From contig JBJENW010000218.1 in the NCBI GenBank assembly GCA_051880395.1, positions 1-54,224 of the forward strand: a DNA stretch of 54,224 bases, given 5' to 3'. Shown one piece after another: positions 17,174-24,351 of the stretch (the first letter of the stretch is position 1; each line of letters begins with the position of its first letter). Under the pieces are notes generated by a model, which worked only from the letters and a program-made list of their open reading frames with translations, was not told where the DNA came from and did not search any database. The translations under genes and the position numbers were made by a program. The stretch is from JBJENW01 sp051880395 (lineage in GTDB: Bacteria > Bacillota > Clostridia > Lachnospirales > Lachnospiraceae).

Positions 17174-18286
17174 ATGAATAGAAAAAAAGGTTTGTTACTG
17201 GCAATTGCCATCGTTGCCTATCTCGCAGCCCTGTTTTTTGTAAATCGCATCGACAAAGAACCATTGACCTCAACTGAGGGCCAGAGCTACGAAAAAGCAA
17301 CCGTAAGTTCGATCAAAAAAGATAATCTACAGGAGGACGGAAACCGCTACGGAGAACAGCAGGTGATGCTGCACATCGACAGCGGCAGTGAAAAAGGAAA
17401 AGAAGTCGAAGCCACAAGCCCCGGCGGCACCCTTTTCGGGGCAGACTGTGTGGAAGGGATGCACGTGATCGCGATCATAAGCGTCAACGGCGATGAGATT
17501 CTTGCGACCGTCTACGCACAGGACCGCAGCCTCTGCATCCTGGGATTCCTTGTAATCTTTATCGTCACCGTCCTGTTGATCGGAGGAAAAAAAGGAGCAA
17601 AAGCCATTGCAAGCCTTTTTTTCACATTGGTGAGCATTTTCTTCCTTCTGTTTCCGCTTTTGTACCGCGGCTGTTCTCCGTTTTGGGTGACTGTTCTGAT
17701 CGCAGCAGTGACGACCGTATTTACCATCCTGTTCGTCGGTGGCTGTAATCGAAAATCCTTCGCGGCAATCGTCGGAACCGTAAGCGGAGTCGTGATCGCA
17801 GGCATCACGGCGCAGCTCTTCGGAAAAGCCGCAGGCATCACAGGCTATAACGTATCCGATATCGAGGCACTCTCCTACGTGGCACAGTACACCAAGATCA
17901 AAATCGGAGGTCTTTTGTTTGCAGGAATTTTGATCTCATCTCTCGGTGCCGTGATGGATGTCGGCATGTCAATGGCAGCTACCATGGCAGAACTAAAAGA
18001 AAAAAAGCCCGATCTCACAGCGAGAGAATTGTTTCAGTCCGGCATCCATGTCGGAAGAGATATGATGGGAACCATGACAAACACCCTGATCTTGGCCTAT
18101 GTGGGCGGCTCCTTGAGCACACTTTTACTAAATTACGCCTACGATCTCAGCGCAAACCAGCTGATCAACTCCTATCAGATCGGCATCGAGATCATGCAGG
18201 GACTCTCCGGAAGCCTCGGGATCGTCCTCACCGTTCCAGTGACCGCAGCCGTCTCAGCGTTTTTTCTGACAAAACAGGAAAAATAA
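17174..18286 (+). CDS. YibE/F family membrane protein
   Basis: The protein is 370 residues. One N-terminal helix (about 5-24) is followed by an extracytoplasmic segment (about 25-115), then about seven membrane helices. The GAVMDVGMSMAATMAEL and GRDMMGTMTNTLILAYVGGSL blocks are diagnostic of YibE/F. The function is unknown; some relatives are inferred to be transporters. There is no clear Shine-Dalgarno (AAGA only), so it may be coupled to the phosphatase gene 16 bases upstream. Confidence 0.88.
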   Translation: MNRKKGLLLAIAIVAYLAALFFVNRIDKEPLTSTEGQSYEKATVSSIKKDNLQEDGNRYGEQQVMLHIDSGSEKGKEVEATSPGGTLFGADCVEGMHVIAIISVNGDEILATVYAQDRSLCILGFLVIFIVTVLLIGGKKGAKAIASLFFTLVSIFFLLFPLLYRGCSPFWVTVLIAAVTTVFTILFVGGCNRKSFAAIVGTVSGVVIAGITAQLFGKAAGITGYNVSDIEALSYVAQYTKIKIGGLLFAGILISSLGAVMDVGMSMAATMAELKEKKPDLTARELFQSGIHVGRDMMGTMTNTLILAYVGGSLSTLLLNYAYDLSANQLINSYQIGIEIMQGLSGSLGIVLTVPVTAAVSAFFLTKQEK

Positions 18287-18326
18287 AGAAAAATAAGTCA
18301 AAACCAGTAAAAAGCTGGAAAAAAAA

Positions 18327-18355
18327 TTGCAAAAATATAGTAAAACCCTTATAAT
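18327..18355 (+). promoter_or_regulatory. Strong sigmaA promoter of a candidate non-coding RNA
   Basis: TTGCAA (18327-18332), a 17-base spacer and TATAAT (18350-18355). No coding frame with a ribosome binding site follows before the terminator. Confidence 0.72.
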
Positions 18356-18361
18356 AAGAAA

Positions 18362-18588
18362 AGCGAAGAGACCGAGAAGGGAGTTTCGCAAACGCCATCT
18401 GCAAAAAATGAGTGGTCTGTTTCCGGTTCGCTGCGAAACATGCTTGATTAGAAATACGGTTCCGGTGCGAACGGATGGTACCTGTATAAAGCGCAATAGA
18501 GAGGAAGAATGCACGAACAGAGACAGTCCACTCATCATAAAGCAGATGACCAGGAAAAGAGAACAGAAACTGTTCTCTTTTCTTTTAT
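18362..18588 (+). ncRNA. Candidate structured non-coding RNA (unassigned)
   Basis: A transcript of about 225 bases would run from the promoter at 18327-18355 to the terminator at 18555-18590. Internal pairings include TGAGTGG (18409-18415) with CCACTCA (18528-18534), GTTTCGC (18383-18389) with GCGAAAC (18433-18439), and CCGGTTCGC with GCGAACGG. The first two cross, so they are either a pseudoknot or alternative folds. I cannot place it in a known family: length and promoter would suit a 6S-like RNA, but I do not see a diagnostic motif. It could also be a leader for the module downstream. Confidence 0.5.
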
Positions 18589-18590
18589 TT
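18555..18590 (+). terminator. Intrinsic terminator of the candidate RNA
   Basis: AAAAGAGAACAG (18555-18566) pairs with CTGTTCTCTTTT (18570-18581), followed by a T-rich tract. Confidence 0.82.
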
Positions 18591-18680
18591 CTATACGGAC
18601 GTTTCTGAAAAGTTGTGATTTTTTCATAGCCATATTTTATAAAATAATCATAGAAATGTTCCGATATATAGGAATATGGC

Positions 18681-18709
18681 TTGACAAGCAAGAAAGAACT
18701 GTGTATAAT
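18681..18709 (+). promoter_or_regulatory. SigmaA promoter of the toxSAS/Panacea module
   Basis: TTGACA (18681-18686), a 17-base spacer and TATAAT (18704-18709). The predicted leader is only about 18 bases before ATG 18734. Confidence 0.8.
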
Positions 18710-18733
18710 AAACAGACTTATTGCGAGGTTAAC

Positions 18734-19351
18734 ATGTTAGAAGATGTAGGAAAATTATTACCAATTATACAGAAGAATTATGATACTATTTGTAGATTGT
18801 GGGATGAGAAGAAACAGATATCTTTGAATTTGAAGAAAAAGTTAGTGAAAGATATTCGAAATAACTCGCAGATTTTTGAGAGTATTGTAACATATCGATC
18901 ATTGATTAATGATGAAATGCCGAATATCTTGTTTTCTTTGAATTCGATTCCATTAGAAAATTCAATTGTAACAAGTAGGGTAAAAGCACAAAATTCAATA
19001 GAATATAAAATTGAAAACTATATCAAAAATCACCAAAATGGCAATATACCAATAAAAAAATGTTTTAATGATTTGTTAGGAATTCGGCTTGTCATTGAGG
19101 GCGATTTCGCATATGCAGATGTAAAGGCATATATGCAGGAAAACTTTCCAAATTATAAATGTATTGATTCATCGAAAAAAGAATATATTGCATCACATAT
19201 ATATTTTGAAGAATCAAATTATTATTTTCCATGGGAATTACAAATTTGGAATAAAAATAATGAAGCACAAAATTATTTATCACATAAATATTATAAACAG
19301 GATTACACACAATGGGAAAGAATCAATAGAGGAGGTGTTTCAGATGATTAA
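18734..19351 (+). CDS. RelA/SpoT-domain protein, probable toxSAS toxin
   Basis: The protein is about 205 residues, with no hydrolase, TGS or ACT domain, so it is a small alarmone-synthetase type. Visible RelA/SpoT motifs are the ATP-binding RVKAQNSIEYK, the NDLLGIR metal-binding region, KKEYIASHIYF (substrate-loop Tyr and His), and WELQIW with a following NEAQNYLSHKYYK. ToxSAS enzymes make alarmones or pyrophosphorylate tRNA and stop growth. ATG 18734 is chosen because GCGAGG precedes it and the promoter lies between it and the more upstream ATG 18509. It overlaps the Panacea gene by 8 bases. The strongly AT-rich composition compared with both neighbours suggests acquisition by transfer. Confidence 0.82.
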   Translation: MLEDVGKLLPIIQKNYDTICRLWDEKKQISLNLKKKLVKDIRNNSQIFESIVTYRSLINDEMPNILFSLNSIPLENSIVTSRVKAQNSIEYKIENYIKNHQNGNIPIKKCFNDLLGIRLVIEGDFAYADVKAYMQENFPNYKCIDSSKKEYIASHIYFEESNYYFPWELQIWNKNNEAQNYLSHKYYKQDYTQWERINRGGVSDD

Positions 19352-20075
19352 GCATTTTATAATCTTAAGTAGTTCATATTCAGATGGAAAAAGAATTGCT
19401 GTGCATTATATATTAGATGAACAAGTAACAGCTGAAATGATTTCCAATGAAATTAAGACGATTAAAGAACAGTGCGGTCAAAATGTATCAATTTCTACAC
19501 ACTGCGTAGTAACAGATTCTACGGACTGGGCATCAATTGTTGAAAAAGATTCTTTCTTTGAAGATGTGGAAGTAATAGAATCGTTAGGTGGATTTATCAA
19601 CTTTATAAGACAAGATCTTACACTTCAAGGAATAGATATTGCAAAATATGTGTTATCTAAGGTGGAATGTACGCACCTTAGCTTAGAAAAGCTGGTATAT
19701 ATGTGTTATGCGGATTATTTATATTATACCGGAAAAAAATTATTTAGCGATAAAATTTATGCGTTTAAATATGGTCCGGTTGTGGACACGGTATATAAAA
19801 CATTTAGAAAACAGCGGGAATTACAGTGTGCAGTTGAAAATATGTCTTCTGCAAGAAGTAGGATTTTGTTTGCAGAAAATGGCATGGAAAAGTTGCAGCA
19901 GATAGAGGCAACATTAGAACGCTTTGGTTCTTTTAGTGCTGGAAAATTAGTTGAAATTACGCATGTGAAAAATGGACCATGGGATTCAGTGGATCATGAT
20001 AGCACTTATACAGAAATACCGGATCAGATTATTTTAGAGAAACATCAGTTAGAATTGAACTATGCAAGAGTTTAA
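19344..20075 (+). CDS. Panacea (DUF4065)-domain antitoxin
   Basis: The protein is about 243 residues. An N-terminal 90-residue extension of unknown type is followed by a Panacea/SocA-like domain (about 95-230): DIAKYVLSKVE, LSLEKLVYMCYADYLYYTGK, AFKYGPVVDTVYKTFRK and the late FSAGKLVEITHVKNGPWDSV. Panacea domains are known promiscuous antitoxin domains that neutralise toxSAS and other toxins by direct binding. GGAGGTG lies 6 bases before ATG 19344, and the start overlaps the toxin stop, so the pair is translationally coupled. The N-terminal extension may give toxin specificity (inference). Confidence 0.85.
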   Translation: MIKHFIILSSSYSDGKRIAVHYILDEQVTAEMISNEIKTIKEQCGQNVSISTHCVVTDSTDWASIVEKDSFFEDVEVIESLGGFINFIRQDLTLQGIDIAKYVLSKVECTHLSLEKLVYMCYADYLYYTGKKLFSDKIYAFKYGPVVDTVYKTFRKQRELQCAVENMSSARSRILFAENGMEKLQQIEATLERFGSFSAGKLVEITHVKNGPWDSVDHDSTYTEIPDQIILEKHQLELNYARV

Positions 20076-20109
20076 TTAGCAGTTAGGATCAATTCTGTAA
20101 GGAGTTTAG

Positions 20110-20147
20110 GGTCTTCTATGAGAGAAAAACTCATAGGAGACCTTTTA
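20110..20147 (+). terminator. Intrinsic terminator of the toxSAS/Panacea module
   Basis: GGTCTTCTATGAG (20110-20122) pairs with CTCATAGGAGACC (20130-20142), followed by TTTTATTAT. Confidence 0.82.
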
Positions 20148-20169
20148 TTATGGAAAAAGGAGAAGAAAA

Positions 20170-20625
20170 ATGACCAAAGAACAAAATAGAAAACACCCCA
20201 AAGATCCAACAGAAGAAACCGTTCTCTATATCATCGGCTGGTGCATGATCGTCCTGTTTCTCCTGTATGTAGCAATGAACACCATATACAAAGACCGCCC
20301 ATCCCTGTTTCGGCTTCCCTGCCTGATGCATACCATAACCGGCGGATACTGTCCGGGATGCGGCGGCACGCGGGCAGTCATAGCACTGCTCCACGGAAAC
20401 CTGTGGCGTTCATTCCGATGCAATCCCATCGTCCCATACGCAGCCGTCATCGGCATCCCGTTCATGCTCACCCAGACCATCGAGCGCATCAGCCGCGGCA
20501 AATGGAAGATCGGCATGAAATTTCACGCCTGGTATACATGGGCAGCACTCGCCATCTTACTCACAAACTTCCTGATAAAAAACATCGCCTTGTTTCTCTT
20601 TCACATCGACCTCATGCCCGCCTAG
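20170..20625 (+). CDS. DUF2752 membrane protein
   Basis: The protein is 151 residues with about three membrane helices (near 17-38, 95-112 and 122-145). The CPGCGGTRA motif (about 60-68), followed by an Asn-Pro pair, identifies DUF2752. Its function is unknown. AAAGGAG precedes ATG 20170. It is isolated between the toxin module terminator and the repeats upstream of tex. Confidence 0.85.
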   Translation: MTKEQNRKHPKDPTEETVLYIIGWCMIVLFLLYVAMNTIYKDRPSLFRLPCLMHTITGGYCPGCGGTRAVIALLHGNLWRSFRCNPIVPYAAVIGIPFMLTQTIERISRGKWKIGMKFHAWYTWAALAILLTNFLIKNIALFLFHIDLMPA

Positions 20626-20628
20626 TTC

Positions 20629-20745
20629 TTTTTTGACGAACGATGTTCGTCCGTCGCTGCCGGTCAATTCTTTTTTGACGAACGATGTTCGTCCGTTGTT
20701 GCCGGTCAATTTTTTTTTGACGAACGGTGTCAGGCAACATGAAAT
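20629..20745. repeat. Tandem 41-base repeats, each with a small hairpin
   Basis: The unit TTTTTTGACGAACGATGTTC, continuing CGTCCG...TGCCGGTCAA, occurs at about 20629-20667 and 20668-20709. A third partial unit starts near 20710 and diverges into GGTGTCAGGCA. GACGAAC pairs with GTTCGTC within each unit. They follow the DUF2752 stop codon directly and are followed by T runs, so they may act as its terminator. Confidence 0.75.
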
Positions 20746-20802
20746 TTTTATAAACTCTGAATGGCTGCGGAAATCATCGACGCCGATCGTTTATAAGAAT
20801 TT

Positions 20803-20870
20803 GCATGGTGCCAGACACCTGTCTTTCGCAGCCGATACGTTTGATTTTTGCCTCACTTCGTCCGGGAAAA
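20803..20870. repeat. Dispersed repeat C (GGTGCCAGACACC unit)
   Basis: The stretch begins with the short palindrome GGTGCCAGACACC, continues with TCTTTCGC.GCC and TACGTTTG.TTTTTG, and ends with CTCACTTCGTC. Related stretches lie at 31327-31437 and 32152-32245. The rest of the 20626-21007 gap shows no gene. Confidence 0.65.
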
Positions 20871-21007
20871 GCAAACGAAAGGCACCCGTCCGTCTCCGTC
20901 GAAAGAAAAATTCCCATCCACGTTTGCACAACCCCCCAAAAAATGATATGATAATACCCGAAAACCCGAAAAAAAGCCGGCCACCCGGCAGAATGGAGAA
21001 AAAAAGC

Positions 21008-23164
21008 ATGGATATCATACAGCGCATAGCAGACGAACTACAGATCCGCAGACAACAAGTAGAAGCCACCGTAAAACTCATAGATGAAGGAAACACCATC
21101 CCGTTCATCGCCCGATACCGAAAAGAAGTGACCGGTGCCTTAAACGACGAAATCTTACGAAACCTAAACGACCGCCTGACCTACCTTCGAAACCTCGAAG
21201 AACGAAAAGAGCAGGTACTCGCAAGCATCGAAGAACAAGAAAAACTCACCGAACCACTGAAACAAAAAATCCTAGCGGCCGAAACCCTCGTAGAAGTCGA
21301 AGACCTCTACCGCCCATACCGCCCGAAACGCCGCACCAGAGCGACCATCGCAAAAGAAAAAGGCTTACAGCCGCTCGCAGACATCATTCGCCTGCAGCAG
21401 TTAAAGACCCCACTCGAAAAAGAAGCAGAAGCCTACATCGACCCGGAAAAAGAAGTACAGACTGCCCAGGATGCCATCGACGGCGCAAAAGACATCCTCG
21501 CAGAGCTAATCTCCGACGAAGCTGCATACCGCACCAAGATCCGGGCACTCACCATGAAAAAAGGCATCCTCACCTCAACGGCAAAAGACGAAGAACAGGA
21601 ATCCGTCTACGAGATGTATTACCATTTCGAAGAACCCGTGGCAAAACTCGCCGGACACCGCATCCTCGCATTAAACCGCGGGGAAAAAGAAAAAGTCCTC
21701 ACCGTCAAACTCCAGGCACCGGAGGAGGACATCCTTCGCTACCTGCAAAAACAGGTGATCACAAACGAAAATCCAAACACCACGCCCGTATTGACCGACG
21801 TGATCGACGACAGCTATCACCGCCTGATCGCCCCGGCCATCGAACGAGAGATCCGAAACGAACTCACCGAGCGCGCCGAGGACGGTGCCATTCATGTATT
21901 TGGAAAAAACTTAGAACAGCTCCTGATGCAGCCGCCGATTTCAGGACAAGTCGTACTCGGCTGGGACCCGGCCTTTCGAACCGGCTGTAAACTCGCAGTG
22001 GTAGATGCGACCGGAAAAGTCTTAGATACCGTCGTCATCTACCCGACCGCGCCGCAGAACAAAGTCGAAGAGGCCAAAAAAACCCTGAAAAAACTGATCG
22101 AAACATACCATATCACCCTGATCTCCCTCGGGAACGGAACCGCATCCCGCGAATCCGAACAGGTGATCGTAGAACTGATCAAAGAGCTGAATCAGCCACT
22201 GCAGTACGTCATCGTCAGCGAAGCAGGTGCCTCCGTCTACTCCGCGAGCAAACTTGCGACCGAAGAATTCCCACAATTTGACGTAGGACAACGAAGTGCC
22301 GCCTCCATTGCCCGCAGACTGCAGGACCCATTAGCAGAACTCGTAAAAATTGACCCGAAATCCATCGGTGTCGGTCAGTACCAGCACGACATGAACCAGA
22401 AAAAATTAAGCGAAGCCCTGCAGGGTGTCGTCGAAAACTGCGTCAACCGCGTCGGCGTAGACCTAAACACCGCATCGGCATCCCTGCTTTCCTACATCTC
22501 CGGTATCTCCAAGACGATCGCAAAAAACATCGTCACCTATCGCGAAGAAAACGGAAAATTCACCTCCCGCGCCCAGCTTTTAAAAGTCCCGAAACTCGGC
22601 CCGAAAGCCTACCAGCAGTGCGCAGGATTCCTTCGCATCACAGACGGAAAAAATCCACTTGACGCCACCAGCGTCCACCCGGAATCCTACGATGCCGCAA
22701 AAGCGATCCTGCAGACACTTGGCTGCACACCAAAAGACATCACCGAGCGAAAACTGTCCGGCATTGGAAAAAAGATCACCGACAAAAAAGCCCTCGCAGC
22801 CGAATTAGAGATCGGAGAACTGACCTTAGACGACATCATAAAAGAACTCGAAAAACCGGCCCGTGACCCGCGAGAAGACATGCCGCGCCCGGTGTTGCGA
22901 AGCGACGTCCTCGAAATGAAAGACCTAAAACCCGGCATGATCCTCAAAGGTACCGTCCGAAACGTCATCGACTTCGGCGCCTTCGTCGACATCGGCGTCC
23001 ACCAGGACGGCCTCGTCCACATCTCCCAGATCTGCGACCGCTACATCAAGCATCCGCTCGAAGCCGTCTCCGTCGGAGATATCGTAGACGTCAAAGTCCT
23101 AAACGTCGACTTAAAAAAACAGCGCATCCAGCTGTCCATCAAAGAAGCTGCACACGAAAAGTAA
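21008..23164 (+). CDS. tex: Tex-like RNA-binding transcription accessory protein
   Basis: The protein is about 718 residues, the usual Tex length. The order is an N-terminal Tex helical domain, a YqgF/RuvX-like nuclease fold starting near residue 313 (GWDPAFRTGCKLAVVD), helix-hairpin-helix motifs (about 480-545, GVDLNTASASLLSYISG), and a C-terminal S1 RNA-binding domain (about 641-712). Tex binds nucleic acid and is linked to transcription fidelity and stress tolerance. ATG 21008 is preferred because GGAG lies 9 bases upstream; the frame stays open back through the repeats to 20633, but that sequence is not protein-like. Confidence 0.93.
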   Translation: MDIIQRIADELQIRRQQVEATVKLIDEGNTIPFIARYRKEVTGALNDEILRNLNDRLTYLRNLEERKEQVLASIEEQEKLTEPLKQKILAAETLVEVEDLYRPYRPKRRTRATIAKEKGLQPLADIIRLQQLKTPLEKEAEAYIDPEKEVQTAQDAIDGAKDILAELISDEAAYRTKIRALTMKKGILTSTAKDEEQESVYEMYYHFEEPVAKLAGHRILALNRGEKEKVLTVKLQAPEEDILRYLQKQVITNENPNTTPVLTDVIDDSYHRLIAPAIEREIRNELTERAEDGAIHVFGKNLEQLLMQPPISGQVVLGWDPAFRTGCKLAVVDATGKVLDTVVIYPTAPQNKVEEAKKTLKKLIETYHITLISLGNGTASRESEQVIVELIKELNQPLQYVIVSEAGASVYSASKLATEEFPQFDVGQRSAASIARRLQDPLAELVKIDPKSIGVGQYQHDMNQKKLSEALQGVVENCVNRVGVDLNTASASLLSYISGISKTIAKNIVTYREENGKFTSRAQLLKVPKLGPKAYQQCAGFLRITDGKNPLDATSVHPESYDAAKAILQTLGCTPKDITERKLSGIGKKITDKKALAAELEIGELTLDDIIKELEKPARDPREDMPRPVLRSDVLEMKDLKPGMILKGTVRNVIDFGAFVDIGVHQDGLVHISQICDRYIKHPLEAVSVGDIVDVKVLNVDLKKQRIQLSIKEAAHEK

Positions 23165-23173
23165 ATTTATATA

Positions 23174-23202
23174 TTGCCAGGCACCCGTTCGTATGCTATA
23201 AT
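23174..23202 (+). promoter_or_regulatory. SigmaA promoter of the antitoxin RNA
   Basis: TTGCCA (23174-23179), a 17-base spacer and TATAAT (23197-23202), reading towards the convergent toxin gene. Confidence 0.75.
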
Positions 23203-23208
23203 TTCCAT

Positions 23209-23272
23209 AGATGGAAAAAGAATCAATGTTCAAACAAACCCCCAGAGGCCGCAATCCTCTGGGGGTTTTTAA
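23209..23272 (+). ncRNA. Antitoxin RNA of a par-like type I toxin-antitoxin locus
   Basis: A transcript of about 64 bases is expected from the promoter at 23174-23202 to the terminator at 23240-23270. It carries a 23-base segment (23214-23236) that repeats, with one mismatch, the plus-strand sequence at 23391-23413. That sequence spans the start codon and upstream region of the minus-strand toxin, so the RNA is antisense to the toxin translation start. The length, convergent orientation, shared terminator and direct-repeat logic match RNA II of the enterococcal par/fst system. It encodes no credible peptide. Confidence 0.75.
23238..23270. terminator. Bidirectional terminator shared by toxin mRNA and antitoxin RNA
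   Basis: CCCCCAGAGG (from about 23240) pairs with CCTCTGGGGG (ending about 23265), with TTTTT on the plus side and TTTGTTTG on the minus side. It can end the antitoxin RNA (plus) and the toxin mRNA (minus). Confidence 0.82.
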
Positions 23273-23308
23273 GATTCAAGTTGGAGGGAGAATCACACCC
23301 TAGGCTGG

Positions 23309-23404
23309 CTACCGTTTTTTGTTATCATCGTCCAACCATTTGCATATGTAATACGCGATGATACCTGCCATGACGGATAACATAAAAGATGAAAAAGAAT
23401 CCAT
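23309..23404 (-). CDS. Fst/Ldr-like small membrane toxin, 31 residues
   Basis: A short N-terminus is followed by one hydrophobic helix (about residues 7-22, ending AYYICKWLD) and a charged Asp/Lys/Arg tail. This layout, with a helix followed by WLD and a charged C-terminus, matches the Fst/Ldr class of type I toxins. GGGAGGTG lies 7 bases before the ATG at 23404. The mRNA leader carries ACCTC and TCCC segments that can pair with this ribosome binding site, a known way to hold such toxins silent. It has its own minus-strand promoter and shares a terminator with the antitoxin RNA. The toxicity is inferred from architecture. Confidence 0.78.
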   Translation of the reverse strand: MDSFSSFMLSVMAGIIAYYICKWLDDDNKKR

Positions 23405-23413
23405 GTTCAAACA
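23391..23413. repeat. Direct repeat over the toxin start (partner at 23214-23236)
   Basis: 22 of 23 bases are identical to 23214-23236 on the plus strand. It covers the toxin ATG and the segment just upstream, giving the complementarity between the two RNAs. Confidence 0.85.
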
Positions 23414-23453
23414 CCTCCCTTCCCTACCGGTTTCGGGAGAGGTAGCACCACAC

Positions 23454-23482
23454 AGTATATCAGAAAATCCCCACATCGTAAA
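23454..23482 (-). promoter_or_regulatory. SigmaA promoter of the Fst-like toxin
   Basis: On the minus strand: TTTACG (23482-23477), a 17-base spacer and TATACT (23459-23454). The predicted leader is about 43 bases. Confidence 0.72.
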
Positions 23483-23538
23483 GAAAAATAAGGCACAATC
23501 CCTAACTACACTTCCCACAATTTCGTGAAAAATGCAGA

Positions 23539-23567
23539 TTGAAAAACCCAAAAAAAGGGAATAAAAT
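23539..23567 (+). promoter_or_regulatory. SigmaA promoter of the CarD-like gene
   Basis: TTGAAA (23539-23544), a 17-base spacer and TAAAAT (23562-23567). It diverges from the toxin promoter. A short hairpin GGTGCCTCGCACC (23619-23631) sits in the leader. Confidence 0.65.
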
Positions 23568-23659
23568 AGAAGAGTAAGTAAAAAAAGTAACTGTTCACGA
23601 TAAGCGCCGGGAAAACCGGGTGCCTCGCACCCGTCCGCCAAAAGGAAAGAGGTAAAAAA

Positions 23660-24151
23660 ATGTTTGAAAAAGGTGACTTAGTAATCTATGGAACAAAAGG
23701 AGTATGCCGTATTGAAGATATCCGTGTCCCGGATATAGAGGGAGTTGACCGCTTGTATTACTTTCTTCAGCCGGTTTATGATGCGCGTGACATGATATTC
23801 ACACCAGTGGACTCAGACAAAGTAAAAATGCGAAAAACCCTGGACAAAGAGCAGGCCGAACAGTTCATCGACGAACTCAAAGAAAAAAAGACCAGCGAAG
23901 AATTCACAGAACGCATCAACGCCGGTGACTACAACGAAGTAATGCGTTCCGGCAACTGCATGAGCTGGGCGCACTTGATCAATAACCTCTACAAACGAAA
24001 AAAAGGATGCGCCATCCGCGGCAAAAAAATGAAGTACACCGATACCAAAGTACTGAAAGAGGCAGAGCGATTACTGTACGGAGAACTGGCAGCAGCCCTC
24101 GATCAGAGCTACGAAGACACATTCAAAGAACTCAGACCGATTCTGTACTAG
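23660..24151 (+). CDS. CarD-like transcription regulator
   Basis: The protein is 163 residues. The N-terminal 60 residues form a CarD/CdnL RNA-polymerase-interacting domain (FEKGDLVIYGTKGVCRIEDI, then YYFLQPV and TPVD). The helical C-terminal part (about 65-163) corresponds to the CarD DNA-contacting domain. CarD proteins bind the RNA polymerase beta subunit and stabilise open promoter complexes. GAGG precedes ATG 23660. It is monocistronic with promoter and terminator. Confidence 0.87.
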   Translation: MFEKGDLVIYGTKGVCRIEDIRVPDIEGVDRLYYFLQPVYDARDMIFTPVDSDKVKMRKTLDKEQAEQFIDELKEKKTSEEFTERINAGDYNEVMRSGNCMSWAHLINNLYKRKKGCAIRGKKMKYTDTKVLKEAERLLYGELAAALDQSYEDTFKELRPILY

Positions 24152-24180
24152 AGCTCAAACGTGAATAGTTGATAAGGGGA

Positions 24181-24208
24181 ATACACCGCATGGGCGGTGT
24201 ATTTTTTT
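24181..24208 (+). terminator. Intrinsic terminator of the CarD-like gene
   Basis: ATACACCGC (24181-24189) pairs with GCGGTGTAT (24194-24202), followed by seven T. Confidence 0.87.
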
Positions 24209-24277
24209 GCAACAGACATAAGGCGAAGAATGGATAGAGGAAATCGGGTATAGATAAGAAAAAAGAAATCAGACTAC

Positions 24278-24306
24278 TTGCAATCAATCTCCAAAATGTT
24301 TATAAT
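24278..24306 (+). promoter_or_regulatory. SigmaA promoter of the small membrane peptide gene
   Basis: TTGCAA (24278-24283), a 17-base spacer and TATAAT (24301-24306). Confidence 0.75.
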
Positions 24307-24351
24307 ATAGAAAGAAACAAAAAAATAAAACAAAAAAAGGAGAGGGGTTAC

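Noticed and set aside
20633..21007. 125-residue N-terminal extension of Tex
   Set aside because: It is encoded by the tandem hairpin repeats and dispersed repeat C and has no homology-like features. A good ribosome binding site places the start at 21008.
23211..23270. Short plus-strand peptide starting near 23211
   Set aside because: No Shine-Dalgarno is possible because transcription starts just before it; the segment is better explained as antitoxin RNA.
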